From assembly GCA_942493125.1 (NCBI GenBank), contig OW818667.1, positions 868,001-932,000 on the forward strand: a DNA stretch of 64,000 nt, given 5' to 3'. Below are positions 46,040-54,740 of this stretch, piece after piece; the stretch's first letter is position 1, and each line of letters begins with the position of its first letter. The notes under the pieces were generated by a model. The model did not search any database. It was not told the DNA's origin and saw nothing but the letters and a program-made list of their open reading frames with translations. A program made the translations under genes and the position numbers. This DNA comes from Fusibacter_C sp942493125. Lineage in GTDB: Bacteria; Bacillota; Clostridia; Peptostreptococcales; Acidaminobacteraceae.

Positions 46040-46989
46040 CCTCGTTCCTTCCTCTTACTTATTTGCTCTGCAATTTCCATTATTTTTTTAAGACGATGGT
46101 TCACACCAGATTTGCCTATAGGTGGGCTTGACATTTCGCCTAACTCTTTTAGGGTCGCTTCGGGATTTTCAGTCCTAAGTTCGGCCATTTCTCTTAATTT
46201 ATCGTCAAGATAATCCAAACCGACGCTTTCTTCAATAGCTTCTATGGCTTGTAAATGTTCAAACGCAGCATCTGCCGTTTTCGTCAAATTGGCGGTTTCG
46301 CAATTCACCACACGGTTGACGTTATTCCGCATTTGCTTGATGATTCTTATATTCTCGTACTCGAGCAGCGTTTGATGTGCCCCAATTATATTTAAAAAAT
46401 CAACGATTTTTTCACTCTCTTTGATGTAGACGATATAATTTTTTTTACGTGCCGTCATCTTTGTCCCAAGGTCGTATGTGTCGTTGATAAAGTTGACGAG
46501 CTGTGACGCAAAGTATTCGTTGTGCGTGATGAGTTCAAGGTGATAGCTTTTCTCAGGTGCACTGAGTGAGCCGCCACCTAAGTAGATGCCTCTCAAATAT
46601 GCTTTTCTACAGCAACTTTTTTTTATCAGATTGTGCGGTAATTTATCGTTCAACAAATAGGCATCCCCATCGAGCCTTAATATATCAAGATCCGTCAAGA
46701 GTTCATTGGCATGCTCGATGAACATTTCATAAGAATGATGCTTATTGAGTATTTTATTTTCTTTCATAATCAGTTCAGTATGTAGCTTGTACCCTTTTTT
46801 AAGTAGCACAAAAACAAGTCTGGCGACTGCAGGGTTTTCCGTGACAATCCTGAGATTCATGGAATTTTTCCCACCAAACTCTAGCGCACCACTCACTCTG
46901 ATAATTCCTGACAATTCTGCTTTATTACAGCATCGCCCCTCTGAGCGAATGCGAGATAGTTCATTTTTTGATGTTGATGAAAATGACAT
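46036..46989 (-). CDS. whiA: DNA-binding protein WhiA
   Basis: WhiA combines LAGLIDADG-like domains (about 1-200, without nuclease activity in known members) with a C-terminal helix-turn-helix containing LGEMSSPPIGKSGVNHRLKK. It influences cell division and chromosome segregation in Bacillus. GAGGGTG precedes the ATG, and the gene overlaps the Nudix stop by one base. 317 residues. Confidence 0.95.
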   Translation of the reverse strand: MSFSSTSKNELSRIRSEGRCCNKAELSGIIRVSGALEFGGKNSMNLRIVTENPAVARLVFVLLKKGYKLHTELIMKENKILNKHHSYEMFIEHANELLTDLDILRLDGDAYLLNDKLPHNLIKKSCCRKAYLRGIYLGGGSLSAPEKSYHLELITHNEYFASQLVNFINDTYDLGTKMTARKKNYIVYIKESEKIVDFLNIIGAHQTLLEYENIRIIKQMRNNVNRVVNCETANLTKTADAAFEHLQAIEAIEESVGLDYLDDKLREMAELRTENPEATLKELGEMSSPPIGKSGVNHRLKKIMEIAEQISKRKERG

Positions 46990-47411
46990 TATGCACCCTC
47001 TAAAGATTTAATAATTTCTAGCGCTTTTGATAAAATATCACGTTCATCGTCATATTTCGCAAGTTGAAGAACGCTGTCCTTGTGAATGAATTTTGCGCTG
47101 ATAAACCCTTCTTCACGTTGTGGATGTGGATTTGTACCAAGTGCTTTCATGAAGTACCAAAACACTTTTTTTTCAACGACGTGATTGTTAGACCAATAAT
47201 TCTTGAAGCGATAGGCGGTTTCTCCAATCGGCGTCACGATTTTAGCCTTTATTCCGGCCTCTTCTTTGACTTCTCTGATGGCCGCATCTTCACTTGTCTC
47301 ACCTTGTTCAATCTTTCCCTTAGGCAACACCCAGTCGCCGTTGATCTTTTGTAGCATCAAGATGCTGTTACCAAGGTAAACAACACCGCCAGAGCTAAAG
47401 ACTTTCTTCAT
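46989..47411 (-). CDS. Nudix hydrolase
   Basis: The 140-residue protein has a full Nudix box, G-x5-E-x7-REVKEEAG, starting at GKIEQGE. It hydrolyses a nucleoside diphosphate linked to another group; the substrate is not predictable. The ATG at 47411 has GGTGA 7 bases upstream. It is first in a run with whiA, the lipoprotein gene and dnaE. Confidence 0.92.
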   Translation of the reverse strand: MKKVFSSGGVVYLGNSILMLQKINGDWVLPKGKIEQGETSEDAAIREVKEEAGIKAKIVTPIGETAYRFKNYWSNNHVVEKKVFWYFMKALGTNPHPQREEGFISAKFIHKDSVLQLAKYDDERDILSKALEIIKSLEGA

Positions 47412-47514
47412 AAAATCACCTTTATTGACCTTTATACGTATAGTATAGTATACCATAAATCAGCCCTTAATATGCTTAAAAACCTCAAAATTGGGCGCTG
47501 ATATGACCGAAAAC

Positions 47515-47554
47515 AAAAAAACAGAACAATGACAAATTGCTGTCAAACGTTCTG
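47515..47554 (-). terminator. Terminator after yvcK
   Basis: CAGAAC / GTTCTG with inner TGACA/TGTCA pairing is followed on the minus strand by seven T residues. Confidence 0.82.
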
Positions 47555-47576
47555 ATTATATTTTATGTTCAATAGA

Positions 47577-48554
47577 TTAAGGTGCATTATAGACTCTTTC
47601 AACTCTAGATAAAAGCATCTCACTGATGATCGATGCATTGTGCCTGATATAGCCTTTTTTCTCTTCGACAAAATCGCCCTCAATCACTTTGATATTCAGT
47701 GCTTCGAGTTTTTCACGATCTGTGTGCGTCAACAAAACCGGCGTGGCCGATTCTCTCGTGTACCGTGATATGATATCATTGTTGACCACGCCTGTATTTG
47801 CAACGAGATAATCCACATGTTTCAGACTCGTAAATTTGAGGATGGACTCTAAATGCTGCCCAGCAGTGAAACCATCTGTTTCACCAGGTTGCGTCATGAT
47901 GTTGGCGATGTAAAAAACGGGTGCAGGACTTTCTTCGATAGCTGCCACCACTTCATTGACCAACAAATTTGGGATGATGCTTGTAAATAGGCTGCCAGGC
48001 CCAAGGATAATCATATCAGCTTGCTTGATGCGCTCCACGACCATTTCGTACGTCTTGGCATCTTTCGGTTCAATCCATATTTCTTCGATGGGTGTTCCTC
48101 TTTTGACGACCTCAAGTGGGATATTTGACTCTCCGATTACTGTGGTACCATCCCGTAGTTTCGCATACAAGACAATATCTTCTTCCGAAACGGGAAAGAC
48201 TTCTCCAGTGATCGCAAAAATATCTGAAATCTTTTTAATGGCTGATTCGAAGCTATCTGAAATCCCCACCATGGCAGCAATCATCAAATTGCCAAAATTC
48301 TGCCCTTTTAAGCGTCCTTCTTCAAAGCGATAGTGAAATAAATCTTGTAGAATTGGCTCTTTATTTGCAAGTGCTAAAATGCAGTTTCGGACATCGCCTG
48401 GTGGCAACATCCCAAGGTCCTCCCTTAGGACGCCTGAGCCACCACCGTCATCTGCAACAGTGACAATGGCCGTTATGTCAGAAGAGATTTCCTTAAGACC
48501 GCGTAAAAGTATGGATAAGCCTGTTCCGCCACCGAGTGCAACTATTTTTATCAT
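47577..48554 (-). CDS. yvcK: YvcK/GlmR-family protein
   Basis: The 325-residue protein belongs to the YvcK (CofD-like) family, which binds UDP-GlcNAc and steers carbon to wall precursors in Bacillus. The N-terminal ALGGGTGLSILLRGLK and DDGGGSGVLRED motifs are conserved. It follows rapZ after 6 bases, the usual rapZ-yvcK pairing. Confidence 0.94.
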   Translation of the reverse strand: MIKIVALGGGTGLSILLRGLKEISSDITAIVTVADDGGGSGVLREDLGMLPPGDVRNCILALANKEPILQDLFHYRFEEGRLKGQNFGNLMIAAMVGISDSFESAIKKISDIFAITGEVFPVSEEDIVLYAKLRDGTTVIGESNIPLEVVKRGTPIEEIWIEPKDAKTYEMVVERIKQADMIILGPGSLFTSIIPNLLVNEVVAAIEESPAPVFYIANIMTQPGETDGFTAGQHLESILKFTSLKHVDYLVANTGVVNNDIISRYTRESATPVLLTHTDREKLEALNIKVIEGDFVEEKKGYIRHNASIISEMLLSRVERVYNAP

Positions 48555-48560
48555 GTTCGA

Positions 48561-49421
48561 TTACCCTTCCTTTTTAGCATCGCGGTGTATAGCCTGAGTC
48601 ACAAACCCACGGTCTGCATAGTGCGCTGCCAAAGCATTTGCGAATGTCACAGAACGGTGTTGCCCTCCCGTACAGCCAATCGCCACAACGAGTTGCGCGC
48701 GTCCATCTTTGATCATATGAGGAATGACAAAATCCATAAGGGATTTGATCTGTTCAAAATAGCTTTGGCTTTCTTCAAAACTCATCACGTAATCGCTGAC
48801 TTCAGTTTCATTGCCCGTAAGCGGTCTAAGCTCTTCGATATAGTATGGGTTTGGTAAAAAGCGCGCATCAAAAATATAGTCTGAATCCAAAGGCAGTCCT
48901 TTTTTGTATCCAAAAGAAACAAAGGCGATCTGTATTGTCGATTCTTTTTCAGTCATCTCCAAAGCACTGGATATGGCACTCTTCAGTTGTGCTTGCGTGG
49001 TCGTATTGGTGTTTATGACAAAATCTGCTTGATTTTTCAAAAGCAATAGCAACTTTTTTTCCGCCTGAATCGCATCTTCAATACGGCCACTTGGATCGAG
49101 TGGATGTGTCCGTCTCGTCTCTTTAAAGCGCTTCAAGATGACATCGTCATCCGCTTCCAAATAGAATACCCTATAGGCATATCCCTTTTGTTTTAAAAGC
49201 TGCAAATTGTCTTCCAAATCCTTAAAGAATTTTCCACCTCTAATATCAATTACCAATGCGACGTTATTTATGTTCTCCGAATTCTGTTCGAGCAACTCCG
49301 CGAAATTTGGAATCAACGACGGTGGCAAATTGTCCACGCAATAGAAACCCAAATCCTCAAATACTTTTTTTGCCTGACTTTTGCCAGCACCAGACTGGCC
49401 TGAAATAATAATAAAATTCAA
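48561..49421 (-). CDS. rapZ: RapZ/YvcJ nucleotide-binding protein
   Basis: The 286-residue protein has the P-loop GQSGAGKS (8-15) and the C-terminal domain with CTGGQHRSV, both conserved in RapZ. In E. coli RapZ is an RNase adaptor; in Bacillus YvcJ binds GTP. The start is TTG at 49421, supported by GAGAGGTGA. It follows the PHP gene by 14 bases. Confidence 0.95.
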   Translation of the reverse strand: MNFIIISGQSGAGKSQAKKVFEDLGFYCVDNLPPSLIPNFAELLEQNSENINNVALVIDIRGGKFFKDLEDNLQLLKQKGYAYRVFYLEADDDVILKRFKETRRTHPLDPSGRIEDAIQAEKKLLLLLKNQADFVINTNTTTQAQLKSAISSALEMTEKESTIQIAFVSFGYKKGLPLDSDYIFDARFLPNPYYIEELRPLTGNETEVSDYVMSFEESQSYFEQIKSLMDFVIPHMIKDGRAQLVVAIGCTGGQHRSVTFANALAAHYADRGFVTQAIHRDAKKEG

Positions 49422-49435
49422 AAGGTCACCTCTCG

Positions 49436-50158
49436 TTATTTGACATTGTAAATCTGCTCAGCAGAAACACCGGCAATATAAGCTCTGTCAAGTGCATTTT
49501 CAACGCTTCCGACTTTGTTTATTTCATGTGCATCACTACAGCATGCAAATTTCACTGGATATTTCATGGCAATCTTGATTTCTTCAATCGTGAGATGGCC
49601 GTGTGAATTGTTTATTTCAAGCAAAGTACCGACTTCTGCCGCCACTTTAGCGACTGCATCGATATCGATTGGTCCTTTTGCACCTGGGTGCGTCAACATG
49701 TTGATTTTATTGTTTTTCATGGCAGCGATCATCGATTTTGTGTTATTTGACTTAGCTTTTTCATAAAAATGCTTTGAAAATCGACTGAGCACATTATATA
49801 GATGTAACATGAAATCATGCCCAAGATTGCTTCCAAAGTGATACCCCGCATTGACCCAATCGATCATTTGCCACATATCTTCATCTATATCGATTCGACC
49901 ATCTGTACCGAGCAAGTTGGCTTCAAGGCCGAGCAGAATATTTATTTGTGGGTATTTGATGTTCAAACGATCAATATCAGCTCTAAGTAATGGATAATTG
50001 CTTTTTTTGATGCCATACCCATTGTGTGCTGGACCGTGATCAGTGATCGCAATTTCAGTCAATCCTTTGTCTATTGCTTCTTTGACGATGGCCTCTAGTT
50101 CATTTTTGCTATCGCCGCTATACTTTGTATGCATATGGTAATCTGCTACAACGACCAT
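49436..50158 (-). CDS. PHP-domain phosphoesterase (YcdX-like)
   Basis: The 240-residue protein has the PHP metal motifs DYHMHTKYSGD, TDHGPA and CCSDAHE. Members of the YcdX type hydrolyse phosphomonoesters. The ATG at 50158 has AAGGAGG upstream. It is first in the run PHP-rapZ-yvcK, behind its own extended -10 promoter. Confidence 0.92.
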   Translation of the reverse strand: MVVVADYHMHTKYSGDSKNELEAIVKEAIDKGLTEIAITDHGPAHNGYGIKKSNYPLLRADIDRLNIKYPQINILLGLEANLLGTDGRIDIDEDMWQMIDWVNAGYHFGSNLGHDFMLHLYNVLSRFSKHFYEKAKSNNTKSMIAAMKNNKINMLTHPGAKGPIDIDAVAKVAAEVGTLLEINNSHGHLTIEEIKIAMKYPVKFACCSDAHEINKVGSVENALDRAYIAGVSAEQIYNVK

Positions 50159-50189
50159 TAAATCGCCTCCTTGTAATAGTCTCAATTTA

Positions 50190-50199
50190 ATTATACCAC
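50190..50199 (-). promoter_or_regulatory. Extended -10 promoter for PHP-rapZ-yvcK
   Basis: TGGTATAAT on the minus strand has the TGn extension of an extended -10 box. A strong -35 is not seen. Confidence 0.45.
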
Positions 50200-50215
50200 T
50201 TATTCCATATTTTAA

Positions 50216-50248
50216 TAAAAAAGCTCTCATGCAATATGCAGAAGAGCT
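50216..50248 (-). terminator. Terminator after murB
   Basis: AGCTCT / AGAGCT with inner TGCA pairing, followed by six T residues on the minus strand, 9 bases after the murB stop. Confidence 0.85.
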
Positions 50249-50256
50249 TACAAAAT

Positions 50257-51159
50257 TTATTCTTTTCCAAAAATCCTGACTTCTCGCTCAAGTGACACGC
50301 CAAATGTATCATAAACGACCTTTTGAACGACGGCTATCAGATCCATTACTTCTTTACACGTGGCCGTGCCAACATTGACAATAAATCCGCAATGTTTTTC
50401 CGAAACTTGTGCATCACCATGTCTTAATCCTCTAAGACCTGCATCTTCAATCAATTGTCCTGCAAAATGTCCTGGTGGTCTTTTGAATGTACTGCCGGCA
50501 CTAGGAAGCTCTAATGGCTGTTTCGAAACGCGCTTCTTTGTCAATTCGTTTGTAATCTCTTTGATAATTTCTATTTCACCAACTTCAAGTCCAATTGCAA
50601 CTTTAACGACAATCCATCCCATTTCGCGGATCACACTCGTACGGTAACCAAATCCCAAAGCCTCGCGATCGATATGGATGCTTTCACCTTCTGGTGTAAT
50701 CACTTCAACCCACTTCACGACGTCTTTCATCTCGCCACCATAGGCACCGGCGTTCATAAAGATAGCACCACCTAAAGTTCCAGGTATGCCAGAAGCGAAT
50801 TCAAAGCCTTGAAGCGCGTGTTGCAATACGACCTTAGACAATCTCGACAAAAGGACTCCCGCTTCGGCAATCACTTCTGTGCCAACGACATCAACTCGGC
50901 TCATTGAATCTGAAATTTTGATAATGAGCGCGTCAATACCATCATCGTCCACTAGAATATTTGACCCATTACCCATTACTAGAAAAGGTTGGTCATAGAT
51001 CTTGCAAAGGTCGATGGTTTTGACGATTTGTTCGACGTCACTTGGTAAGACGAGTATTTTAACATTGCCGCCAATTTTAAAGGATGTGTGATTGGCCATC
51101 GGTTCATCACACAGAATTTGATGTTTATCATATATCATGTTCAGTGCATTTAAAAGCAT
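50257..51159 (-). CDS. murB: UDP-N-acetylmuramate dehydrogenase
   Basis: MurB reduces UDP-GlcNAc-enolpyruvate with NADPH and FAD in wall synthesis. FAD-binding motifs NHTSFKIGG, VMGNGSNILV and GIPGTLGGAIFMNAGAYG are present, as is the C-terminal catalytic region with a PLELPSAGSTFKRP segment. The ATG at 51159 has TCTGGAG upstream; the earlier ATG at 51198 lacks a site. 300 residues. Confidence 0.96.
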   Translation of the reverse strand: MLLNALNMIYDKHQILCDEPMANHTSFKIGGNVKILVLPSDVEQIVKTIDLCKIYDQPFLVMGNGSNILVDDDGIDALIIKISDSMSRVDVVGTEVIAEAGVLLSRLSKVVLQHALQGFEFASGIPGTLGGAIFMNAGAYGGEMKDVVKWVEVITPEGESIHIDREALGFGYRTSVIREMGWIVVKVAIGLEVGEIEIIKEITNELTKKRVSKQPLELPSAGSTFKRPPGHFAGQLIEDAGLRGLRHGDAQVSEKHCGFIVNVGTATCKEVMDLIAVVQKVVYDTFGVSLEREVRIFGKE

Positions 51160-51230
51160 GCTTTTCTCCAGAATGTATTCGTATTTAACCTTTAACATTC
51201 TAACATAAATCGACTAGTCTGACAAACACT

Positions 51231-51614
51231 CTATTTGATTTCGCCATGTTTTTCAATATAATCGGCATCTACGATGGCGTTATTTGCGTCCAGTATGACG
51301 ACGTTAGGCTTAAATGTTTTGGCTTCTATGGCATCGATCATGCAATAGGCGATGATAATCACCGTATCACCCGGTTGAACGCGTCTTGCTGCGGCACCGT
51401 TTAAACAGATGACGCCACTGCCTCTTTCTCCAGAGATCGTATACGTTTCAAGTCTCTCGCCATTGTTGTTGTTCACGATTTGAACCTTTTCACCAGGTAG
51501 AATACCCGCAGCATCGAGAAGATCTTCGTCAATGGTGATACTACCGACGTAGTTTAAGTTGGCTTCGGTAACCGTGGCTCTGTGAATTTTACTTTTGAAC
51601 ATAGTCAATAACAT
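51231..51614 (-). CDS. panD: Aspartate 1-decarboxylase (PanD)
   Basis: PanD makes beta-alanine from aspartate. The self-cleavage site G24-S25 in YVGSITID, which yields the pyruvoyl cofactor, is intact. 127 residues. AGGAGG precedes the ATG. It is the last gene of the pan operon, 9 bases after panC. Confidence 0.97.
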   Translation of the reverse strand: MLLTMFKSKIHRATVTEANLNYVGSITIDEDLLDAAGILPGEKVQIVNNNNGERLETYTISGERGSGVICLNGAAARRVQPGDTVIIIAYCMIDAIEAKTFKPNVVILDANNAIVDADYIEKHGEIK

Positions 51615-51623
51615 GTTTTCCTC

Positions 51624-52481
51624 CTAATGGGTCGTTCTGCGCTGTCTAAAATTATCTATCAATCGCGTTTTGCCAATTTTCACAGCCAACGCCACTAAAA
51701 AGTCATCACTCAGAACGTCGATTCCCTCTAGTGTTCTTGAATCGACTATCTGTACATAATCTATTGTTGCATACGGGCTTGATTCAATGATTTGGCACAT
51801 CTCATCAATAAGTGTCCCCGTTGTTGTGATACCTGATTCTATAAGCTTTTGTGCTTTCCCCAGTGCTTGACTCAGCACAAGTGCTGCCTGACGCTCTTCA
51901 GTATTCAAGTACGAATTTCTAGAACTCATAGCTAACCCATCTGATTCTCGAACGATCGGACATGCTTTAATCGCAATGTCAAAATTGAGTTCCCTAACCA
52001 TCTTTTCTATAACAGCCACTTGTTGTGCATCTTTTTGACCAAAGAACGCGACATCTGGCATGACGATGTTGAACAGTTTTGATACGACTGAAGTCACACC
52101 TTTAAAATGTGAGGGTCTTGATGCACCACACAATTGCTTGGTGATGCTGCCTTCACAGTCCACGTAAGTTGAATAGCCGTCGGGATACATTTCATCCACA
52201 TCAGGTGCAAATATCAAATCGACACCTACCCCTTCACAGAGTGAAGCATCTCTGGCCAGGTCTCTTGGATACGTTGCTAAATCTTCATTTGGACCAAACT
52301 GAGTAGGATTGACAAAAATACTGACGACGACATAATCTGTCGACTTTTTTGCTTCAGTCATGAGCGATAGATGGCCATCGTGTAAAAAGCCCATCGTCGG
52401 TACAAGCCCTATTGTTTTGCCTTGTTTTTTTTGTTCTTTAATGATCTTTCGAAGGTCATTGACCGTTTTTACGATTTGCAT
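51624..52481 (-). CDS. panC: Pantoate-beta-alanine ligase (PanC)
   Basis: PanC joins pantoate and beta-alanine with ATP. The PTMGFLHDGH motif (HIGH-type) and the KMSSRNSYL-like AMSSRNSYL near residue 187 are present. 285 residues. GAGGAG precedes the ATG, 13 bases after panB. Confidence 0.97.
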   Translation of the reverse strand: MQIVKTVNDLRKIIKEQKKQGKTIGLVPTMGFLHDGHLSLMTEAKKSTDYVVVSIFVNPTQFGPNEDLATYPRDLARDASLCEGVGVDLIFAPDVDEMYPDGYSTYVDCEGSITKQLCGASRPSHFKGVTSVVSKLFNIVMPDVAFFGQKDAQQVAVIEKMVRELNFDIAIKACPIVRESDGLAMSSRNSYLNTEERQAALVLSQALGKAQKLIESGITTTGTLIDEMCQIIESSPYATIDYVQIVDSRTLEGIDVLSDDFLVALAVKIGKTRLIDNFRQRRTTH

Positions 52482-52494
52482 AGGACGCTCCTCA

Positions 52495-53325
52495 TTAATA
52501 TAATTTCTTGATCACTTCATCGTCTATTTTAAACGTGTGCTTTTCTTCTGGAAATTGCCCGCTTTTAACGTCATCGCAGTAATGAATGACTGCATTTTCT
52601 ATAACTTCTTTTAAGTTGGCATACTGTTTAACAAATTTTGGCGTTAGAGCAGTATACATGCCTAAAACATCCTGTATGACCAATACTTGACCATCACATC
52701 CCGCTCCGGCTCCGATGCCGATAGACGGTATTGTCAGCTGCTCTGTTATGAGACGTGCCAGCTTTTCAGGTACACATTCTAATACGATGCTGAAACAGCC
52801 TATGGCTTCTAGTAATTTTGCTTCTTCTATCAACTTTCTTGCTTGCGCCTCGGATTTACCTTGTACTTTGAAACCACCAAACATATTGACGGATTGTGGC
52901 GTCAGACCGATATGTCCCATAACGGGAATCTGTGCAGCGACAATCGCCTCAATTTTAGACTTCACGGCATAGCCGCCTTCCAATTTTACGGCATTGGCAC
53001 CGGCTTCCTTGATAAATCTACCAGCGTTGCGAACAGCTTCTTCATCACTGATATGGTAAGAGAGAAACGGCATATCCGCAACGACCATAGCGTTTTTCGT
53101 GCCACGTCTGACCGCTTTTGTGTGATGGATCATATCATCCATTGTAACCGAAAGTGTGTCGTCATAACCGAGCATCGTCATCCCAAGTGAATCGCCTACC
53201 AAGAGACAATCCACGCCTGCATCGTCGAGCAACCTTGCCATTGAGTAATCATAAGCAGTCAAAACTGTTATTTTTTCTCCTGCGACTTTTTTATCGTGAA
53301 ACGTCGTCGTTGTTACTTTTGTCAT
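52495..53325 (-). CDS. panB: Ketopantoate hydroxymethyltransferase (PanB)
   Basis: PanB adds a hydroxymethyl group from methylene-tetrahydrofolate to 2-oxoisovalerate. Metal and substrate motifs LTAYDYSMARLLDDAG, VGDSLGM and HIGLTPQS are present. 276 residues. GGAGG precedes the ATG, which lies 35 bases inside the end of the upstream panG-like gene. Confidence 0.97.
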   Translation of the reverse strand: MTKVTTTTFHDKKVAGEKITVLTAYDYSMARLLDDAGVDCLLVGDSLGMTMLGYDDTLSVTMDDMIHHTKAVRRGTKNAMVVADMPFLSYHISDEEAVRNAGRFIKEAGANAVKLEGGYAVKSKIEAIVAAQIPVMGHIGLTPQSVNMFGGFKVQGKSEAQARKLIEEAKLLEAIGCFSIVLECVPEKLARLITEQLTIPSIGIGAGAGCDGQVLVIQDVLGMYTALTPKFVKQYANLKEVIENAVIHYCDDVKSGQFPEEKHTFKIDDEVIKKLY

Positions 53326-54154
53326 CGTTTGCCTCCTCGAACAATTTGCTCAATCTATGCTGCAGCGTTTCTTCATGCTGCGTCATTGTTAATGCATACC
53401 TGCCAAGTGCTTTATATAATGCCTTAGAGTTTACATCCAAAACAGATAGATGCTTTTCTATTGTTTCACAATCCCCCCGAACAATAGGACCAGTTAATGC
53501 TTTCTCAGTTCCATATGATTCAATATTCGTTATGGTTCCAGAAATCAGTGGCCACAATGCTTTCATTGCCGTGGCTTTATCTAGACCCATATGTACAAAC
53601 TGATTCAAACCAAAATCAATGACTGTGACTAAATAATTGGATACGATAGCAGCCGCTGCGTGGTACAGGGCTTTTTGCTCGCTCTGAATTTCAAAATAGT
53701 TGATACCAAGCGATTCTACCCACTCCCGACTTAATTGCGTCGCCCCTTCTAGGCTAAAAACCACAGATTCGAAGGTACTTACGGATTCAATAACCTGCGG
53801 AAAGGCTTTCAAAGGATGCAAACTAAAGCTTTTGTCATTCAACTTTTTAATAGTTAAACTATCATGTGCACCACTCATATGGAAAAACAACTTATCTGAT
53901 AAATCTACGTTTAACGCCACGAGATCATCGACTATAGTGTCAATCTGGTCATCGTTTACAGTGATACCGATTAGATCGGATTGTAAAACGAGTGATTCCA
54001 GTGTTTCAAAAACACGACACCCTAACAGTTTGGCAGTTTGACTCGCAGTTTCAATGTGCCGACTATAATAGCCTGATAAAGGTACTTTCTTTGCCTGTAA
54101 GAACATACCAAACGAGGTGCCCACTTTTCCTGAACCGATAAAACCAACTTTCAT
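53291..54154 (-). CDS. panG: Rossmann-like/DUF2520 protein, probable ketopantoate reductase PanG
   Basis: The 287-residue protein has an N-terminal NAD(P) fold (GFIGSGKVGTSFG) and a DUF2520-type C-terminal helical domain. No panE homologue is in the window. The PanG family of alternative ketopantoate reductases has this architecture as I recall it, and the position first in the pan operon fits the missing reduction of ketopantoate to pantoate. GAGGAC precedes the ATG. The call rests on family plus context. Confidence 0.75.
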   Translation of the reverse strand: MKVGFIGSGKVGTSFGMFLQAKKVPLSGYYSRHIETASQTAKLLGCRVFETLESLVLQSDLIGITVNDDQIDTIVDDLVALNVDLSDKLFFHMSGAHDSLTIKKLNDKSFSLHPLKAFPQVIESVSTFESVVFSLEGATQLSREWVESLGINYFEIQSEQKALYHAAAAIVSNYLVTVIDFGLNQFVHMGLDKATAMKALWPLISGTITNIESYGTEKALTGPIVRGDCETIEKHLSVLDVNSKALYKALGRYALTMTQHEETLQHRLSKLFEEANDDKSNNDDVSR

Positions 54155-54356
54155 AGTTTGTCCTCAACGTCATTCAAAAAACAACAAAGCTCCTTTTGCA
54201 CAAGACAAAAAGAGCTACTTTTACGTAAACTTGATCTTTCAGTCTCGGGCGATGGCTCTGAGCTGTTCGGTTAAAATCATGCGTGACTATTAAATTATAT
54301 AAATAAAAAACGATGCATCCATGTATAGTCCAAACGGTACTATCACTTGCATTATA
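54155..54356 (-). promoter_or_regulatory. Attenuator-like leader of the pan operon
   Basis: An extended -10 box TGGTATAAT (TATAAT at 54351-54356) is followed by about 190 bases of untranslated leader that ends in an intrinsic terminator at 54176-54216 (AGCTCTTTTTG / CAAAAGGAGCT, then T-rich) just before the panG ribosome site. The central part contains CAGAG...CTG and repeated AGCTC segments that could form an alternative fold. A conserved RNA called the pan motif is known upstream of pan genes in other Firmicutes; I cannot confirm its consensus here. Confidence 0.6.
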
Positions 54357-54413
54357 CCATATTCCAGTTGGCAATAAAAAGAAAAAAATATGTATATTCT
54401 GTAAACACAAAAT

Positions 54414-54440
54414 AAAAACCTCAGATTTTTATCTGAGGTT
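54414..54440 (-). terminator. Terminator after the zinc-ribbon gene
   Basis: A perfect 10-bp stem AACCTCAGAT / ATCTGAGGTT with a 4-base loop is followed by T residues on the minus strand. Confidence 0.9.
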
Positions 54441-54490
54441 AATTTTTAATCCATCTTTAATGATACTATCTTTAATGATATTGTATTTCT

Positions 54491-54646
54491 TTATTCTTTC
54501 GTTTTTGTCTCATACATAACAGCGTACTCATAATCGACTTCCGACTCACACGCTTTGCATAGATTAAATTTGTTCACTTTTTTTTCATCGCCACAACGTT
54601 TACAAAATTTAACTTCAAATTGGTTGCCCTTAACGACATCTCTCAT
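54491..54646 (-). CDS. 51-residue zinc-ribbon protein
   Basis: A short gene with GGAGG 8 bases before its ATG encodes a protein with two CxxC pairs: FCKRCGDEKK and LCKACESE, a treble-clef or zinc-ribbon arrangement, then an acidic tail. It has its own promoter (TTGCAT-N17-TATAAT) and a strong terminator, so it is a real gene although tiny. Function is unknown. Confidence 0.82.
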   Translation of the reverse strand: MRDVVKGNQFEVKFCKRCGDEKKVNKFNLCKACESEVDYEYAVMYETKTKE

Positions 54647-54698
54647 GATTCGCCTCCGTTCTAAATTGTATTTCTGTATACAATCATCCTATAAACAT

Positions 54699-54727
54699 AT
54701 TATAGCGGACGTTTTCAAATTATGCAA
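54699..54727 (-). promoter_or_regulatory. Promoter of the zinc-ribbon gene
   Basis: TTGCAT (54722-54727) and a perfect TATAAT (54699-54704) are 17 bases apart on the minus strand. Confidence 0.6.
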
Positions 54728-54740
54728 GTGTCATTTTAAA

